Shown here piece by piece: positions 11,021 through 21,662 of a stretch of DNA of 64,000 bases. Position 1 is the stretch's first letter; every line of letters starts with the position of its first letter. Source of the stretch: Ipomoea triloba (lineage: Eukaryota > Streptophyta > Magnoliopsida > Solanales > Convolvulaceae). Location of the stretch: NCBI RefSeq assembly GCF_003576645.1, contig NC_044920.1:1921730-1985729 (forward strand). The letters are read 5' to 3'. Under the pieces are notes generated by a model. That model saw nothing but the letters and a program-made list of their open reading frames with translations, was not told the origin of the DNA and did no database searches. The position numbers were made by a program, and so were the translations under genes.

Positions 11021-12626
11021 TGATAAGTGCCAAAATGTTCATGTTTTCACCTTGCATTTAAGTTTATATTCCTTGTCATTTGCTATAATTTTGCCCAAAA
11101 TGTTCTCATTTGATTCATTTGTGTGTTTAGGCCCAATTCTTGGTGATTTAGATGAATTGAATGATTTTTGGAGCATTTCGGATGCATGTAGAGTCAATGG
11201 GAGCCAATGAGAAGCTATGAAGATGAGAGAAACACCTCTAAGAGAGCCAAATTATGGTGTTTTTAATGGTCTTGGTCATTTGGACAAACAAAGGCAAAAT
11301 TGGAGCAAAAGAGCAAGAAGTTGAGATTCCCGCACAATTCGTCCACTGCTCGATTTTTTGACCATATCTCTGCGTAGGAATGTCCAAATCAAGTGATTTT
11401 ATATCATTGGAAGGCTAACTTGAAGGGCTACAACTTTGATGAAGACAACAAATGCTAATTCAAAATATTTAGGGGTGAAAATCAGCCTAGAAGACAGACA
11501 ATGTGCACAGAAATCTTTCCGGCAGAAAGCCACAATTGTGGCCACGGGTCTAGCCACAATTGTGGCCACGGGTCTGGCCACGCCCGTGGCCACACCCGTG
11601 GCCACTAGGCAGTATGCCCCCTGTTTCTGGCCATGGGCTTGGACACACCCGTAGCCATGCCCGTGGCCAGCCTTTCTTGCTTGTATTTAACCCCGTTTTT
11701 AGCCATTTCAACTTGGTTCCGACCCATTTTAGAACCCTAGCTTCTCTCTTTCATTTTCTTTGATATAGACTTATATTTAGGTTCCTAAACATTTTGGAAG
11801 CTTAGATTGAAGTATTTAAACTTGGATTTCAAGGATTTCATATCCATTTTCACTAGATAAGTTCTTCTTCTCTTTATTTCATTTCTTGCAATTTACTTTC
11901 TTGTTTTATTGCTTTGATCTTAATCTTGTGTTTGTTATGGAATTCCTTGTTGATTATGAATCTTGTGTTATTTTTCATTATGCTTATGTGTGATTAGTTC
12001 TCCTTGGAGGGATGTAGGGATATAGGCTAGGTATTTAATGAATGATTTTGAATTGGTTAATGATAGTTGAGACATGACTTTGATGTTGTTGATTGACATG
12101 ATTATTTGAGTCCCGATTAGGGAGTGACAACCTAATCTAAGTTGTAAGTTGAAGGAGTTGATCAACCATGCTTCACCTTTGAGAGAAGGGGAGTATGTGA
12201 TGTTATGAACACCAAGTGTTTGATGAAATGCCTCTTAGACACTCTTGAGTTATGATAATGTCCTTGAATGTTCTAGGAGTGTGGGATGACCTTGAGAAAG
12301 GCTTCTCTATTGTTATATGACATCTATCATCTTTTGGTCCCCAATTTGGTTTCAATATCTTGACTTACCTTTAGTTCCTATCTACCTCCCCTTTATTATC
12401 AATTGTTTTCATTATAGTTTGTTGTTCAATATTGTGTTTGTATCCAAATCAACCCTTCGGTTTAGCTAGATTTCCATAAGGAACATTAGTATCTTATGCT
12501 TGGAACACTAAAGCTCTACGCCTATCGCCAATCCTTGTGAGAACGATATCCGGTGTAAGAATACCCTCTTACACATCCACTCACCCAAAATACCACTACA
12601 TCATCTTGTTAATTAAGACATTATCA
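11021..12626. mobile_element. Probable solo LTR of a retrotransposon
   Basis: The block starts tgataagtgccaaaatgtt and ends attaagacattatca, so its ends are the inverted pair TGATAA/TTATCA with TG..CA termini. At about 1.6 kb it has the look of a gypsy-type LTR, with no internal coding domains and no primer-binding site or second LTR next to it. The flanks cttg and aatc do not form a clear 5-bp target-site duplication, so the exact ends or the solo-LTR reading could be wrong. Confidence 0.55.
11529..11670. repeat. GC-rich palindromic minisatellite inside the solo LTR
   Basis: Short units built from ggccacgggt, ccacaattgtgg and ggccacaccc alternate about eight times. The words are partly self-complementary (ccacaattgtgg is a perfect palindrome), so the block can fold on itself. 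Base composition contrasts sharply with the AT-rich surroundings. Confidence 0.8.
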
Positions 12627-13085
12627 AATCTATTATAATAGCATTACAGTGCTCCTAATAAATACACCATTTTTGTCCTTTCAATACCTTTGTCTTTTAC
12701 CATTATCTTTTATCTACTTATTTATCCGTTAATTATCGGGTTTATTTATTCGAGCCACCTGAGTTAATTAATCCATCAATGTTTATAATTTAATTTGGAC
12801 CCTTTTAAAAAAAATATTATATAAGTACAACTATAAAATTAAAATGTAATAACCATTTGTTAAAATATAATGCATAAAAATTCAACAAAGAAAAATATAA
12901 TTCAAAATTTAACTTAAACATGACATTCTTCGTGTATATTAGATACAAAATCATTCACTAAAATTTTGATGTCAATTTCTTTTAAAATTTTATTTTTTAA
13001 TTGCAATTATATTAAAACCATCCAATATGTGTAAGTCTTTGTGCGTTGTATGATCTATAAGGTACAAAAATGATCTTGATGATTT

Positions 13086-16000
13086 TCAAGGATAGAAAAG
13101 TTTGGTGAACAAAAGCTCACTCCATGTATCTTGAACTCCAGGCAAACACCATTGGATACAATCTGCATAGCTCACAGGGTTTGCTAGTTGCTCAGCTGTT
13201 AAAACTGCCCCCAATTGTTTCTTGTAAATTGATGTGTGACCATCCTTTCTATAGTTTGAGAGTCTTGTAATATTTAGGAGTGTTATTTGTACGTTCGACT
13301 TGCTGAGCACCTCGTCAATTATCTGTAATTTTGTTTTCAACGAGCTTGGTACATCGTAATTAGAGTCTTCTATGAGCGTCGTTTCGTTATAGCAATTTCC
13401 TTTTTGGTCTCCTCCCCATAAATCGTTCCTATGTACAAGAACAAAACTTAGTGATATGATCAATCTAATTAAGGAAGTGTAACTTTAAGGATTGAGAGGA
13501 GTAAATTACCAAAATATCACTCAACTATAGTGATTTCATATCTTTGATTCTCGACTTTCAAATTAATTAGTTCAATCATATCTTTGATTCTCGACTTTCA
13601 AATTAATTAGTTCAATAATGTTCCTAACTATCAAATTTGTACCTATTTTAATTTTACAATAAAAATTTGGGTGAAACTATAGGTGCCTTCAAATGATCAA
13701 AATAAATACAAATTTGATACTTAACTACATTTTTTTTTTGTTTTGTTTAGATCACGATCCTAAGCATATCAGACCCTAATTGTAAGAGGCACCTTTAAGC
13801 CTGTATCATACTCAGACTAATCTCCGTTCTCACCTGCCCGGCCTAATTAAAATGCAAATTGCTGGTCAGATTAGTTTTCCCATATAAGAAGGGACTCAAA
13901 CTCCCGACCTCTCTTAAGAGACAAGAGTACACGACCACTCATGCCAACCAAGATGGTTTACTTAACTACATTATTAAACGAAATAAAAAATTGAGAATAA
14001 AATTAAAATGGTAAAAACACTATAACCGATAGTAATTTTTTTTTTTTCCACTCTATAGAGAGTATATACTAGCTATCCATATAAATGTTTTTAACATCTA
14101 ATGTTAATTTCCAATAAAAATTATTGTTTCACACATCACTAACCTTCTATGATTTGGTGAAATTCCAGTGAAAAATACCCTTGTTTTAGATGGATCCATA
14201 TTCTCCTCCACCCATTCCAACATACTCTCCAATGCCATATGATAAGCATCATCGGAGGGCACATCTATGATGTTTTTTACCTTGTCTTCAAATGATCCTT
14301 CTCTACATTAATATAAACACTAATGTCTTAATTAAGAAGAAATTATATAAGTGATTTTTTATTAAGTAATAATCATTTATTAACTTACAATATCTTGAAG
14401 TATTCATCAACAATCCACCAAATATATGATTGTAGCACTAAAATGTCAACACCTCTCCAATGTTGTCCATTCACATTAATTGAACCCTTGCGAACAATTC
14501 GACCATGCACTGTATGCTTTTCAGGGTTATCCGCGTTTGATTCCAGTAGGAGTGGAGCATAGTAGAATTCAATCTTTGCATTATATTCCTTAAATACAAC
14601 AAAACAACGTTAAGCATAATATATATATATATTATTCCTTAAAAAAAACAATATTTAAATACCTTAGCTGTGAAAATAATTGTTTGGCCAGCAGTTTCAA
14701 TGGATTTGGCATTCTCCGGAATGAATTTTTGAAGAAGGCAAACAATGGAATAGTAGTGACTTCTACTATGTGAATCACCTGCAAACATCATCCTTTTTCC
14801 TCTAAGAGCTTCAAGCATCAACGAGGCATTAAAACTGTAAATTTAGTAAAATCAAGTTATGATCATGAATAAAAAAAAGTAATTTTTTTAAAACCAAAAT
14901 GAACACATATGTTAGTAAGAGTAAAAAATGAAGTAAAAAAATATGCGTAATATTACCTTATAATAATAATAATAATAACAACAATAATAATAATAATAAT
15001 TTAAAATTTTCATATCTTATAATATGCTATTTTTTTCTTCACGTAAGACAATACTTGGTAACTGAAGATCAAAGTATAAGCTTTGAATTTTCTATTTGAA
15101 TCAATATCATTCCATCGTATCAAATTTGATATATCAAATGTTTTGTTTTCGATTTTTTATTATTAATAACAATCTTAATTCAATTATTAAAACAATAATG
15201 CTATATTTTGCTTCATATTTCACTTCCTAATTTTCACCCCCTTATGTGACAATTGTTTAGTTCATTTTATATTTAAGTTAATATCCAATTTAGTCATCAA
15301 TTATATCGATTTTTCTCGACTTAGTCCTAAACATCTTTTTTGTGCTTAATTAGGTCTTTAAATTTTACTCCCTCTGTCCCATTTTACCTGTCCTATTTAC
15401 TATTTATTGGTCAAACTAACTCTTTCTTCTTTGCTTATTTTTTTTAGTAATTTTTTATTATTTTTAAATTTAATTTTTTGTGTGTAATAGTACTTTTAAT
15501 GTAGTTTCTAAATATATAAATTTTATATATTAATGCTAAACTTAATATTATAAAAAATTAGATTAAAAATTACTTAAGTTAAGTCTCGTTAAACAAACCA
15601 AACATCCATTTTGGGACGGAGGTAGTATAATTTTACTTAATTGAGTACCTTGTTAGGATAACTTGGTAATTTCACTTCTATTGATAACAAATGTTGTGCG
15701 GACCATAAAGAAGTACATTTTTAATATACAAAAATACGTTATTTGTGTACTGAATATACATTATATAAAATAATATACTTTCAGTACTCAAATAATGTAT
15801 ATGTATTTTTTCTGAATAAAAGAGACATTTTTAATATACTAAAAGTACATTATTTGTATATTGAATGTACATTATTTGATAATGTACAAAATAATATATA
15901 TTTTTAATATTCAAATAATGTATTTTTTTGAGCAAATATCAATTTTGGTCCCACGACTATTAGCAAAATGACAATTTTAGTCCACATGTTTAATTTCTAC

Positions 16001-17556
16001 CAATTTTGGTCCCACGACTATTGTTTTAGTACTAATTTTAGTCCAACGACTACTGTTTTAGTGCCAAAATTCATCGCACCAGTCACCTATCCGTTTAAAA
16101 CGGATCAAAATCTAAAAATTTTAAAGGTATTTTCGTTCTTTTCAACTCAATATCTCAATTTGAGCATGAATAAAGAGATTCAAGTCCTAAAACCGATCAC
16201 AACTCACAGTTCTTCTCATCAAATTAAGGTAAAATGCGGATAAAAACTGCGAATTTTGATCGATTTTAGGACTTAAATCTATTTATTCATGCTCAAATTG
16301 GGATATTAAGTTGAAAATGACGAAAATACCCTTAATAGTTTTAGATTTTTTCACGTTTTAAATGGATGGGTGATCAGCGCGATGAATTTTGGCACTAAAA
16401 CAATAGTCGTAGGACCAAAATTGATATAAATCAAACATGTGACCCAAAATTGGTATTTGCTTTATTTATTTATTTATTTATGATCCACAGACAACTGGTA
16501 TAAAATTAGTCTCATGGCATACCTAGGTAGAGAGCAACCATTAGGCTGCCATTTCCAATAAAGATAATCCATGTCGGGACGACCATGTGCTAAGCAGGTT
16601 TGTTGCGGGAGTATATAAGGACACTCAGATTCCTTGTAGAGCGGTCGAGATTCCTGGTCTCTAACCCACTGCCCGCTAAATATGTCGCACCCTTTCGCGC
16701 TTCTTCCAACTGCAAATGGTAGCCTATCCTCTTTCTTCTGCTCTAACACCAAAATCACCCAAAACAGTTAAATTTGATGGATATATCAAGGAACTCCTAT
16801 CCGATCCCGTGGTTGAGCTAAGGAAGCCGACCTCAAAGACGACCTCGAGGTCGTCACTCAAGTTAAGGGGTGTGTCCACGCCCGAAGCGTTTGAGCTATT
16901 TTTGAGTTGGAAAAGAGGGGCGGGGTTCGCCCCAAGTATCCACATTGAGGTTGAGGGCATGGGCCCCAACCTTTTGAGTGGGAAAAGCGGGGAGAGGGGG
17001 TCGTTCGCCCCAAGTATCCACGTTGAGATTGAGGGCGTGGCCCCAACCTCGATTCTCTCTGGTGACGTTACGAGGTCCGACCTCGCTTAGTACCAAACAG
17101 AGGAATCAATTAGTGGTTGAGGCCGTAGGCGTCAGGCCTCTACCTTGATACTCCCTAATACACCTGATCTCACCTACATTGAATAAGAGGGCTTGTTTTT
17201 GGTCGAGCTCGAATTTTGGCAAAGAAAAAGTTAAATCTTATCTAGCGCTACGAAGCCCAACCTTGCTATTCCCTAGGGTTGTTACGAGGTCCAACCTTGC
17301 TCACCCCCGAATGAATTAGTTCCATCAAAATAATCTTTAAGAAAAACTAGAATTTATGCGGAGGGCATTATAGGAAACTCACTGGTTGTGGTGGTGGGCA
17401 GGAGGAGTAAGTAAATGATGTGAATAATGAAGGTGAAAAGACAAGGACATAAAAGGAAATGAACACGACCATGACTAGTGGTATGAAGAAATAAGGGAAA
17501 AAGTCAGCTTTTCTAAGGAAGAAAAAGGAAGAAGATGATTCCACTTGCATCTTCAT
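13086..17556 (-). CDS. TBL protein A (putative xylan O-acetyltransferase, DxxH lost)
   Basis: Six exons on the minus strand: 17556-17383, 16737-16523, 14834-14663, 14588-14389, 14302-14144 and 13428-13086, all GT-AG with consistent phases, giving 420 residues. An N-terminal membrane anchor (about residues 17-42) is followed by a PMR5N-type domain ([11 protein letters not shown].. to WKWQPNGC) and a PC-esterase domain with the GDS motif (MMFAGDS). These are hallmarks of TBL proteins; the closest I recognise is the ESKIMO1/TBL29, TBL28, TBL30, TBL31 and TBL3 group, which O-acetylates xylan in the Golgi. Odd: the C-terminal DxxH motif reads DCIQW (codon CAA), whereas B, C and D have DCIHW or DCVHW. 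The tryptophan of KKQW is also lost (KKQL). The frame is intact, so the product may be catalytically dead or altered. Start chosen at the first ATG; a second ATG lies two codons on. Copy-specific insertions fill the introns. Confidence 0.85.
13499..14053. mobile_element. Degenerate MULE-like MITE in intron 5 of gene A
   Basis: Left end gagtaaattaccaaaatatc; the right end is eroded, ending cactc just before tatagagagta. The same right flank follows the related element in gene B (22177-23094), so one insertion predates the A/B split. It contains a 40-bp tandem duplication (about 13535-13614, catatctttgattctcgact) and a SINE. Confidence 0.6.
13730..13958 (-). mobile_element. tRNA-derived SINE, family 2
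   Basis: Reverse-strand SINE nested in the MULE-like MITE: a poly-T run at its plus-strand left edge (the poly-A tail in reverse), an internal ggtcgggagtttgagtccc B-box-like word, and a conserved 3' part (gagtatgatacaggctt). Other copies: about 18859-19035, 30139-30340 and 31090-31200. Confidence 0.6.
15368..15625. mobile_element. Stowaway-type MITE in intron 2 of gene A
   Basis: Ends are ctccctctgtccc and gggacggaggtag, the classic Stowaway (Tc1/mariner) terminal inverted repeats, and both sides carry the dinucleotide TA as target-site duplication. About 258 bp, non-coding. It lies between exon 3 and exon 2 of gene A. Confidence 0.85.
15715..15925. repeat. AT-rich dispersed repeat (gtacattatttg words)
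   Basis: Repeats built from tacatttttaatatac, gtacattatttgtgtactga and atatactttcagta. A related block lies at 54690-54870 and a fragment at about 41755-41850. Non-coding, and adjacent to another element at 15932. Confidence 0.6.
15932..16460. mobile_element. TIR element with ggtccc-type ends, intron 2 of gene A
   Basis: Left gcaaatatcaattttggtcc and right end gcaaataccaattttgg in reverse complement, with further inverted matches inside (ccacgactattgttttagt on the left against its reverse on the right). About 0.53 kb, no coding capacity. Confidence 0.65.
16770..17340. other. GC-rich insertion in intron 1 of gene A
   Basis: This intron piece has far higher GC than its surroundings and contains two tandem, partly diverged copies of about 85 bp (marker ttcgccccaagtatccac at about 16927 and 17004). 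A plus-strand frame is open through part of it, but the repeats and lack of family motifs argue against a real protein. Words such as cgacctcgaggtcg and tacgaggtccaacctt recur to 17300. It is probably a fragment of a retroelement of unknown type. Confidence 0.5.
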
Positions 17557-17639
17557 AGTTCCAACACGACCAACTTTTTGCTTTTAATTTGTTATTATTC
17601 CTTCAAGGTTTTATACTAGAATTTCATGATCTTATGTAT

Positions 17640-17760
17640 CGTTGAAAATTAAATATATATAGAAATAATATGTTGTACTGAATGAGCGAATATACACTAA
17701 TTAAATATGATGCATCTGTATTTTGTAGTGGGATCGTTTGGCTGGCACATAAATGGCATA
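17640..17760 (-). promoter_or_regulatory. Upstream block of gene A with TATA-like sequence
   Basis: About 100 bp upstream of the gene A ATG the minus strand reads ctatatatatttaa (17650-17662), a plausible TATA box. The surrounding block (gaatgag...aattaaatatgatg...ggatcgtttggctggcac on the plus strand) is shared with genes B (26880-26995) and C (34735-34860) and with an orphan copy at 38465-38570, which supports a conserved core promoter. Confidence 0.5.
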
Positions 17761-17768
17761 ATATAAAA

Positions 17769-18846
17769 GAATTTTTTGCATTTTTAGTCTCACGAGTCAC
17801 GACTATTGTGGTACTTGCAGAATTGGTCCACGACTTTTAAACTTTGCAATTTTAGTCCATGACTATTGTTTTTGTTGCAAAAATGGTCCTTTTCCAGTTA
17901 ACATCTCGCCGGAAAGTAAATCCTGCGGATTTTCCGGCAAGTTTTCACCGGAAAAAAATATGATATATTTTTCATCAATTTTTCGCTGGAAATTTTTTTT
18001 CCTTTTAAGTAGTATTAAAATGGACATTTACATTGTTGAAAAAAATTCATCTTTCTAGCGGGAAAACATCGATTATGCCGGAAAAACATATATTCTTATT
18101 TTGGTAAATTAATTAAAGTTAAAACTCAATTTTAAAAAAATTAAAGTTAAAACTAATTCTTTTTTTTACTTAGTAAAATTATGTACAAATTCAAAATTTT
18201 TGGTACTTTTTAGTTTAAATTTAATCTTAATAATATTATTTTTGTTGATCATGAATTTGTACTAATAATTTTGAATTTGTACTTAATTGGCTAAAAAAAA
18301 AAAATTAAAGTCTTAACTTTAATTAGTTTTAATTTTTTTTAAATTAAAATAGTCAATCACATATACATTTCAAATAGCTTAATTTGCTCCAAAGTCTAAA
18401 TAGCTCACTGCCAGTAGTGTTCACTGCCATTCTGCATTTCTATTTCTTCAATTGATTTTGACTTCAAAATTCTTATAATTATTTTAACTTAATTAGAAAT
18501 TAATTAATTTTAACTTTAATTAGTTTACCAAAATAAGAATATATGTTTTTCCGGCATAATCGATGTTTCCTTGCTTGAAAGATTATTTTTTTTTCAACAA
18601 TGTAAATGCCCATTTTAATACACTTAAAAGGAGAATTTTTTTCCAGCGAAAAATATGAAGGATTTTTTCCGGCGAAAACTTGCCAGAAAATCCGCCGGAT
18701 ATATTTTCCGGCGAGATGTTGATTGGAAAAGGACCATTTTTGCAACCAAAACAATAGTCGTGGACCAAAATTACAAAGTTTGAAAGTCGTGGACCAATTC
18801 TGTAAGTACCACAATAGTCGTGGGACTAAAAATGCAAAAAAATTCT
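17769..18846. mobile_element. 1.08-kb TIR element with 9-bp target-site duplication
   Basis: The terminal inverted repeats run from aattttttgcatttttagt through the acgactattgtggtacttgc segment and are mirrored at 18755-18846. The 9 bp aatataaaa occur on both sides (17760-17768 and 18847-18855). Inverted similarity continues inward with the ccggcaagttttc and ttccggcataatcgatg words, so much of the element is a fold-back. No transposase. The TSD size suits a non-autonomous MULE. Confidence 0.8.
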
Positions 18847-18858
18847 AATATAAAACTA

Positions 18859-19035
18859 GTGGTGATTAACCAGCTTGGTTGGTGGCCGCGTATTTTCGTT
18901 CCTTAAGAGAGGTCAAGAGTTCAAACTCTCCCTCTTATGGAAAAATTAATTTGGCCAGTACTTTGCCACTTAATCTGGTCAAGATCCGAACGGTTTAAAG
19001 GTGCAGGTCATATCGTTAAAATCTTGATACAAAAT
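18859..19035 (+). mobile_element. tRNA-derived SINE, family 2
   Basis: Carries cagcttggttggtggc (A-box region), aagagttcaaactctccc (B-box region) and the 3' part ending aaaatcttgatacaaaa. Same family as 13730-13958 and 30139-30340. It sits directly beyond the target-site duplication of the previous element. Confidence 0.55.
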
Positions 19036-19039
19036 AGTT

Positions 19040-19375
19040 ATTAAATTAAATTTAAAAATATAAACTTTCCACAATCAAGTTTTGCAAACAAACAATCCTT
19101 AGAGAGTACAATTGGTGTACATTAGTTGCCTTTGATGGATAAATATAAAATATCAGCATAAATGATTCAATCATATAGAGAAACAAATCATCACCAGTAA
19201 TTTCTTTTCTTTTTCCCGTGCTAGCTTTGAATCACTACACTATACACAAATCTTCTCATCCAAATGTATTTAAAATGTGACAAAAAGAAAAGCCAATTCA
19301 AAGTCATCAAGAGAAGAAAAGCTTGTAAACAAAAGCTCATTGTAAGTATCTTGAAGACCTTAGGTTGTGATGCGG
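19040..19375 (-). pseudogene. Relic of a D-type TBL 3' flank and exon 6 end
   Basis: The flank sequence (ttttgcaaacaaacaatcc, then caatcatatagagaaacaaatc, then ctacactatacacaaatctt and aaaatgtgacaaaaag) matches the DNA just downstream of TBL gene D (39370-39606). At 19318-19375 the last codons of exon 6 can still be aligned (agaaaagcttgtaaac, then agtatcttgaag), after which the similarity stops. It is the stump of a deleted TBL gene lying upstream of gene A. Confidence 0.7.
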
Positions 19376-19394
19376 TTTAATTAACCTGGCAATT

Positions 19395-19775
19395 TATATC
19401 ATGAACTAGGGCCACCAGTGCACTGTGGATCTTGGTCCAATACACAGAATTTGACTTTATAATGTACAGAATTCATGTTCATAATACACACACATAACTG
19501 TAAACCCTAATCCAATATACAAAACTTGACTTCATAATGTATAGAATTCACGTTCATAATGCACATAATTCATGTTCATAATACACATACACATAAACAC
19601 AGTATAATGAAAATGAATTAAACATTTAACATAATACAAATAATTAATGTTCATAATGCACATAATTCATGTTCATATTGTACAGAATTCATATTCATTA
19701 TATCGTGTTTATGTGTACGCGTATTATGTACATTATGAAATCAAATTCTGTGTATTGGATCATTTTCCATGATAT
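19395..19775. repeat. Non-coding repeat with inverted ends and internal 20-bp words
   Basis: The words ggtccaatacacagaattt on the left and gtgtattggatc on the right form inverted ends. Between them gaattcatgttcataatgca-type words recur about seven times. Architecture resembles the element at 54955-55345. Confidence 0.5.
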
Positions 19776-19942
19776 AAAAATTGGTTTAACCTACGAATTG
19801 ATTATGAGTGCCAATTAGGCCCATAACAAGATTGAAGTACAATCAGTTAAGACAACTTTTTATTGGACATGTGCAAAGATGGTGGGGTTTAAATGGAAGT
19901 CCAAGCCAAATGAAGACCAATAATTTAAAGATTATTTAATTG

Positions 19943-20150
19943 TAGAGTTAATTCCATTTTTGGTCCTAGATATATAGGTGACAATTCACTTTTAGTCCTT
20001 TCTTTTATTGGAACATCTTATCCACATTTGGTCCAAGTATTATTGCAGCATGACCATTTTTAGTCCTTCATCAACAAAATCGTCGAAATATCGTTAAATA
20101 CAAAGACATTTCAATCTTTTTTTATACAAAGTATGTTGAACCGCTATATT
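19943..20150. mobile_element. MITE-like sequence, left part only
   Basis: Starts gagttaattccatttttggt and shares its first about 200 bp with the fuller copy at 62946-63296. Its right end is missing here; a Stowaway relic follows (to about 20389), recognisable by ttgaccaatgaatagtata and ggcaaaatggggcagtgga, close to the inside and end of the 15368-15625 MITE. Confidence 0.5.
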
Positions 20151-20779
20151 TTTTTGAAAATATCCATAACTTTTTTATACTGGAGTTATTTTTAATTCAA
20201 TTTTTCCCAATACTAAGTGTAGTATTAGTATATAAAATTTATATATTTAGAAACTACATTAAAACTACTATTAAAAAATTAAATTTAAAAAAAATTATAT
20301 TAAAAATTACTAAAGAAAATAAGTGATGAAGAAATAGTTGATTTGACCAATGAATAGTATACAAGATAGGCAAAATGGGGCAGTGGAGTACATTTTAGTT
20401 TACATACACTTATTCCGTGAAATTCTACATATAAATTTTTACATAAAAAATGCTCCTTATCATGAGGTCATAACTACTTTAATTTGTATAATAATAATCA
20501 ACTCACGTTCAAATGATTACATTACAAATATTTTTATAATTTTTTAATATTACAAGTTCAAATAATTTTACAAGTCTTTTATAAATTTTTTAATTTAGTA
20601 AAAAATATTATTAATTTTTAATTTTGAGATTAATGGTTCAAATCTTATGTTAAACAAAAATATTAAATTTGAAAAAGTGTATTTAGCTATATATATATAA
20701 TAATTAGCATTATTGTATTAAAAAAGTTGAAGTTGTTCAAGTGGATAGAATTTTGATTCTTAACTATATATTCATTCTT

Positions 20780-20916
20780 AGCCAAGGACTTTGTGGTACA
20801 GTGGCATCAAACCCGTTCGAGCCTCAGTGGAGGCAATATTGACTCTTGTGCTTCAATAGGTTGAGAAAGTAGTTATGAACAGATACTGCATTGTAATAGA
20901 GTCTGAAAAAAAAATT
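20780..20916 (+). mobile_element. tRNA-derived SINE, family 1, full length
   Basis: Begins gccaaggactttgtggtaca with A-box-like tggtacagtgg, has the B-box-like gttcgagcctcagtgg, and ends ttgagaaagtagttatgaac then gtaatagagtctg with an A-rich tail. Non-coding polymerase III-type retroposon. Confidence 0.7.
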
Positions 20917-20939
20917 TAAATAAATAAAACTAAGCATCT

Positions 20940-21130
20940 ATGTCTAGTCCAGGACCAGCCCACAAGAGGCCTGGCCGGGTCCATGCCCAGAACTAGCTGG
21001 GGGTAGACTCGGCATGGGACCGACCATGAATTACTTGGGCCGGTCCCAATCTGTGCTAGTCTAGGTCTGGGACCTGCCCATGGCAAGCCTAGACTTTGGC
21101 GACCTCTAGACTCTAGTATGTATACACTTG
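20940..21130. other. GC-rich fragment of unknown origin
   Basis: Islands such as ggcctggccgggtcc and gggaccgaccatg stand out against AT-rich DNA. No frame or family recognised; probably a retroelement fragment. A similar tail word (gagctctagactctagtag) occurs near 50110. Confidence 0.3.
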
Positions 21131-21662
21131 CATGCCATGCTACTAAATTGAAGTATGTACTCCCTTGTATGTTTTGATACCAAATTGAAGTACATGTTCC
21201 TTACATGCTATGATATCAATTTGAAGTTGTGTTTAATTTTAACTAAAAGTTTAAATTAATATCGAAATTGCACACTTATTATTTTCAATCCAACATGAGG
21301 GAACACAAATTATTTGAATAATATTTATGTAGGAATTGAAACTACATAGCACAAAAAATTAAACTATTAACAAATAAAATTGCGTTATTATCATTAATCA
21401 AACTAGATACATAAAATTAGAAAAAGTTATTTTTATTGTTGCTCACTTTAATTTGAAAATATATTGTATTTACAAAAAAAGAAAAAAAAAAGACATAAAA
21501 CACATTAAATTAAAAATTTATGCCAAAAGTTTCTCTCAATTTATTCTCTCTGTCTTGTAAACCAAAATAGTAAGAAGGCAAACCAATAAAAAAAAAAATT
21601 AGAGAGTGGTAGATAAATATGTGGTATAATCTTATATTGTACAATAATTTTCTTGATAATTT

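Noticed and set aside
11016..12631. 5-bp target-site duplication of the solo LTR
   Set aside because: The flanks do not match, so the duplication could not be shown; the LTR call rests only on TGATAA/TTATCA ends and overall look.
16716..17090. 124-codon plus-strand frame in intron 1 of TBL A
   Set aside because: It starts without a clear ATG context, overlaps exon 2 of the TBL gene at its left end and consists largely of a tandem repeat. No domain recognised.
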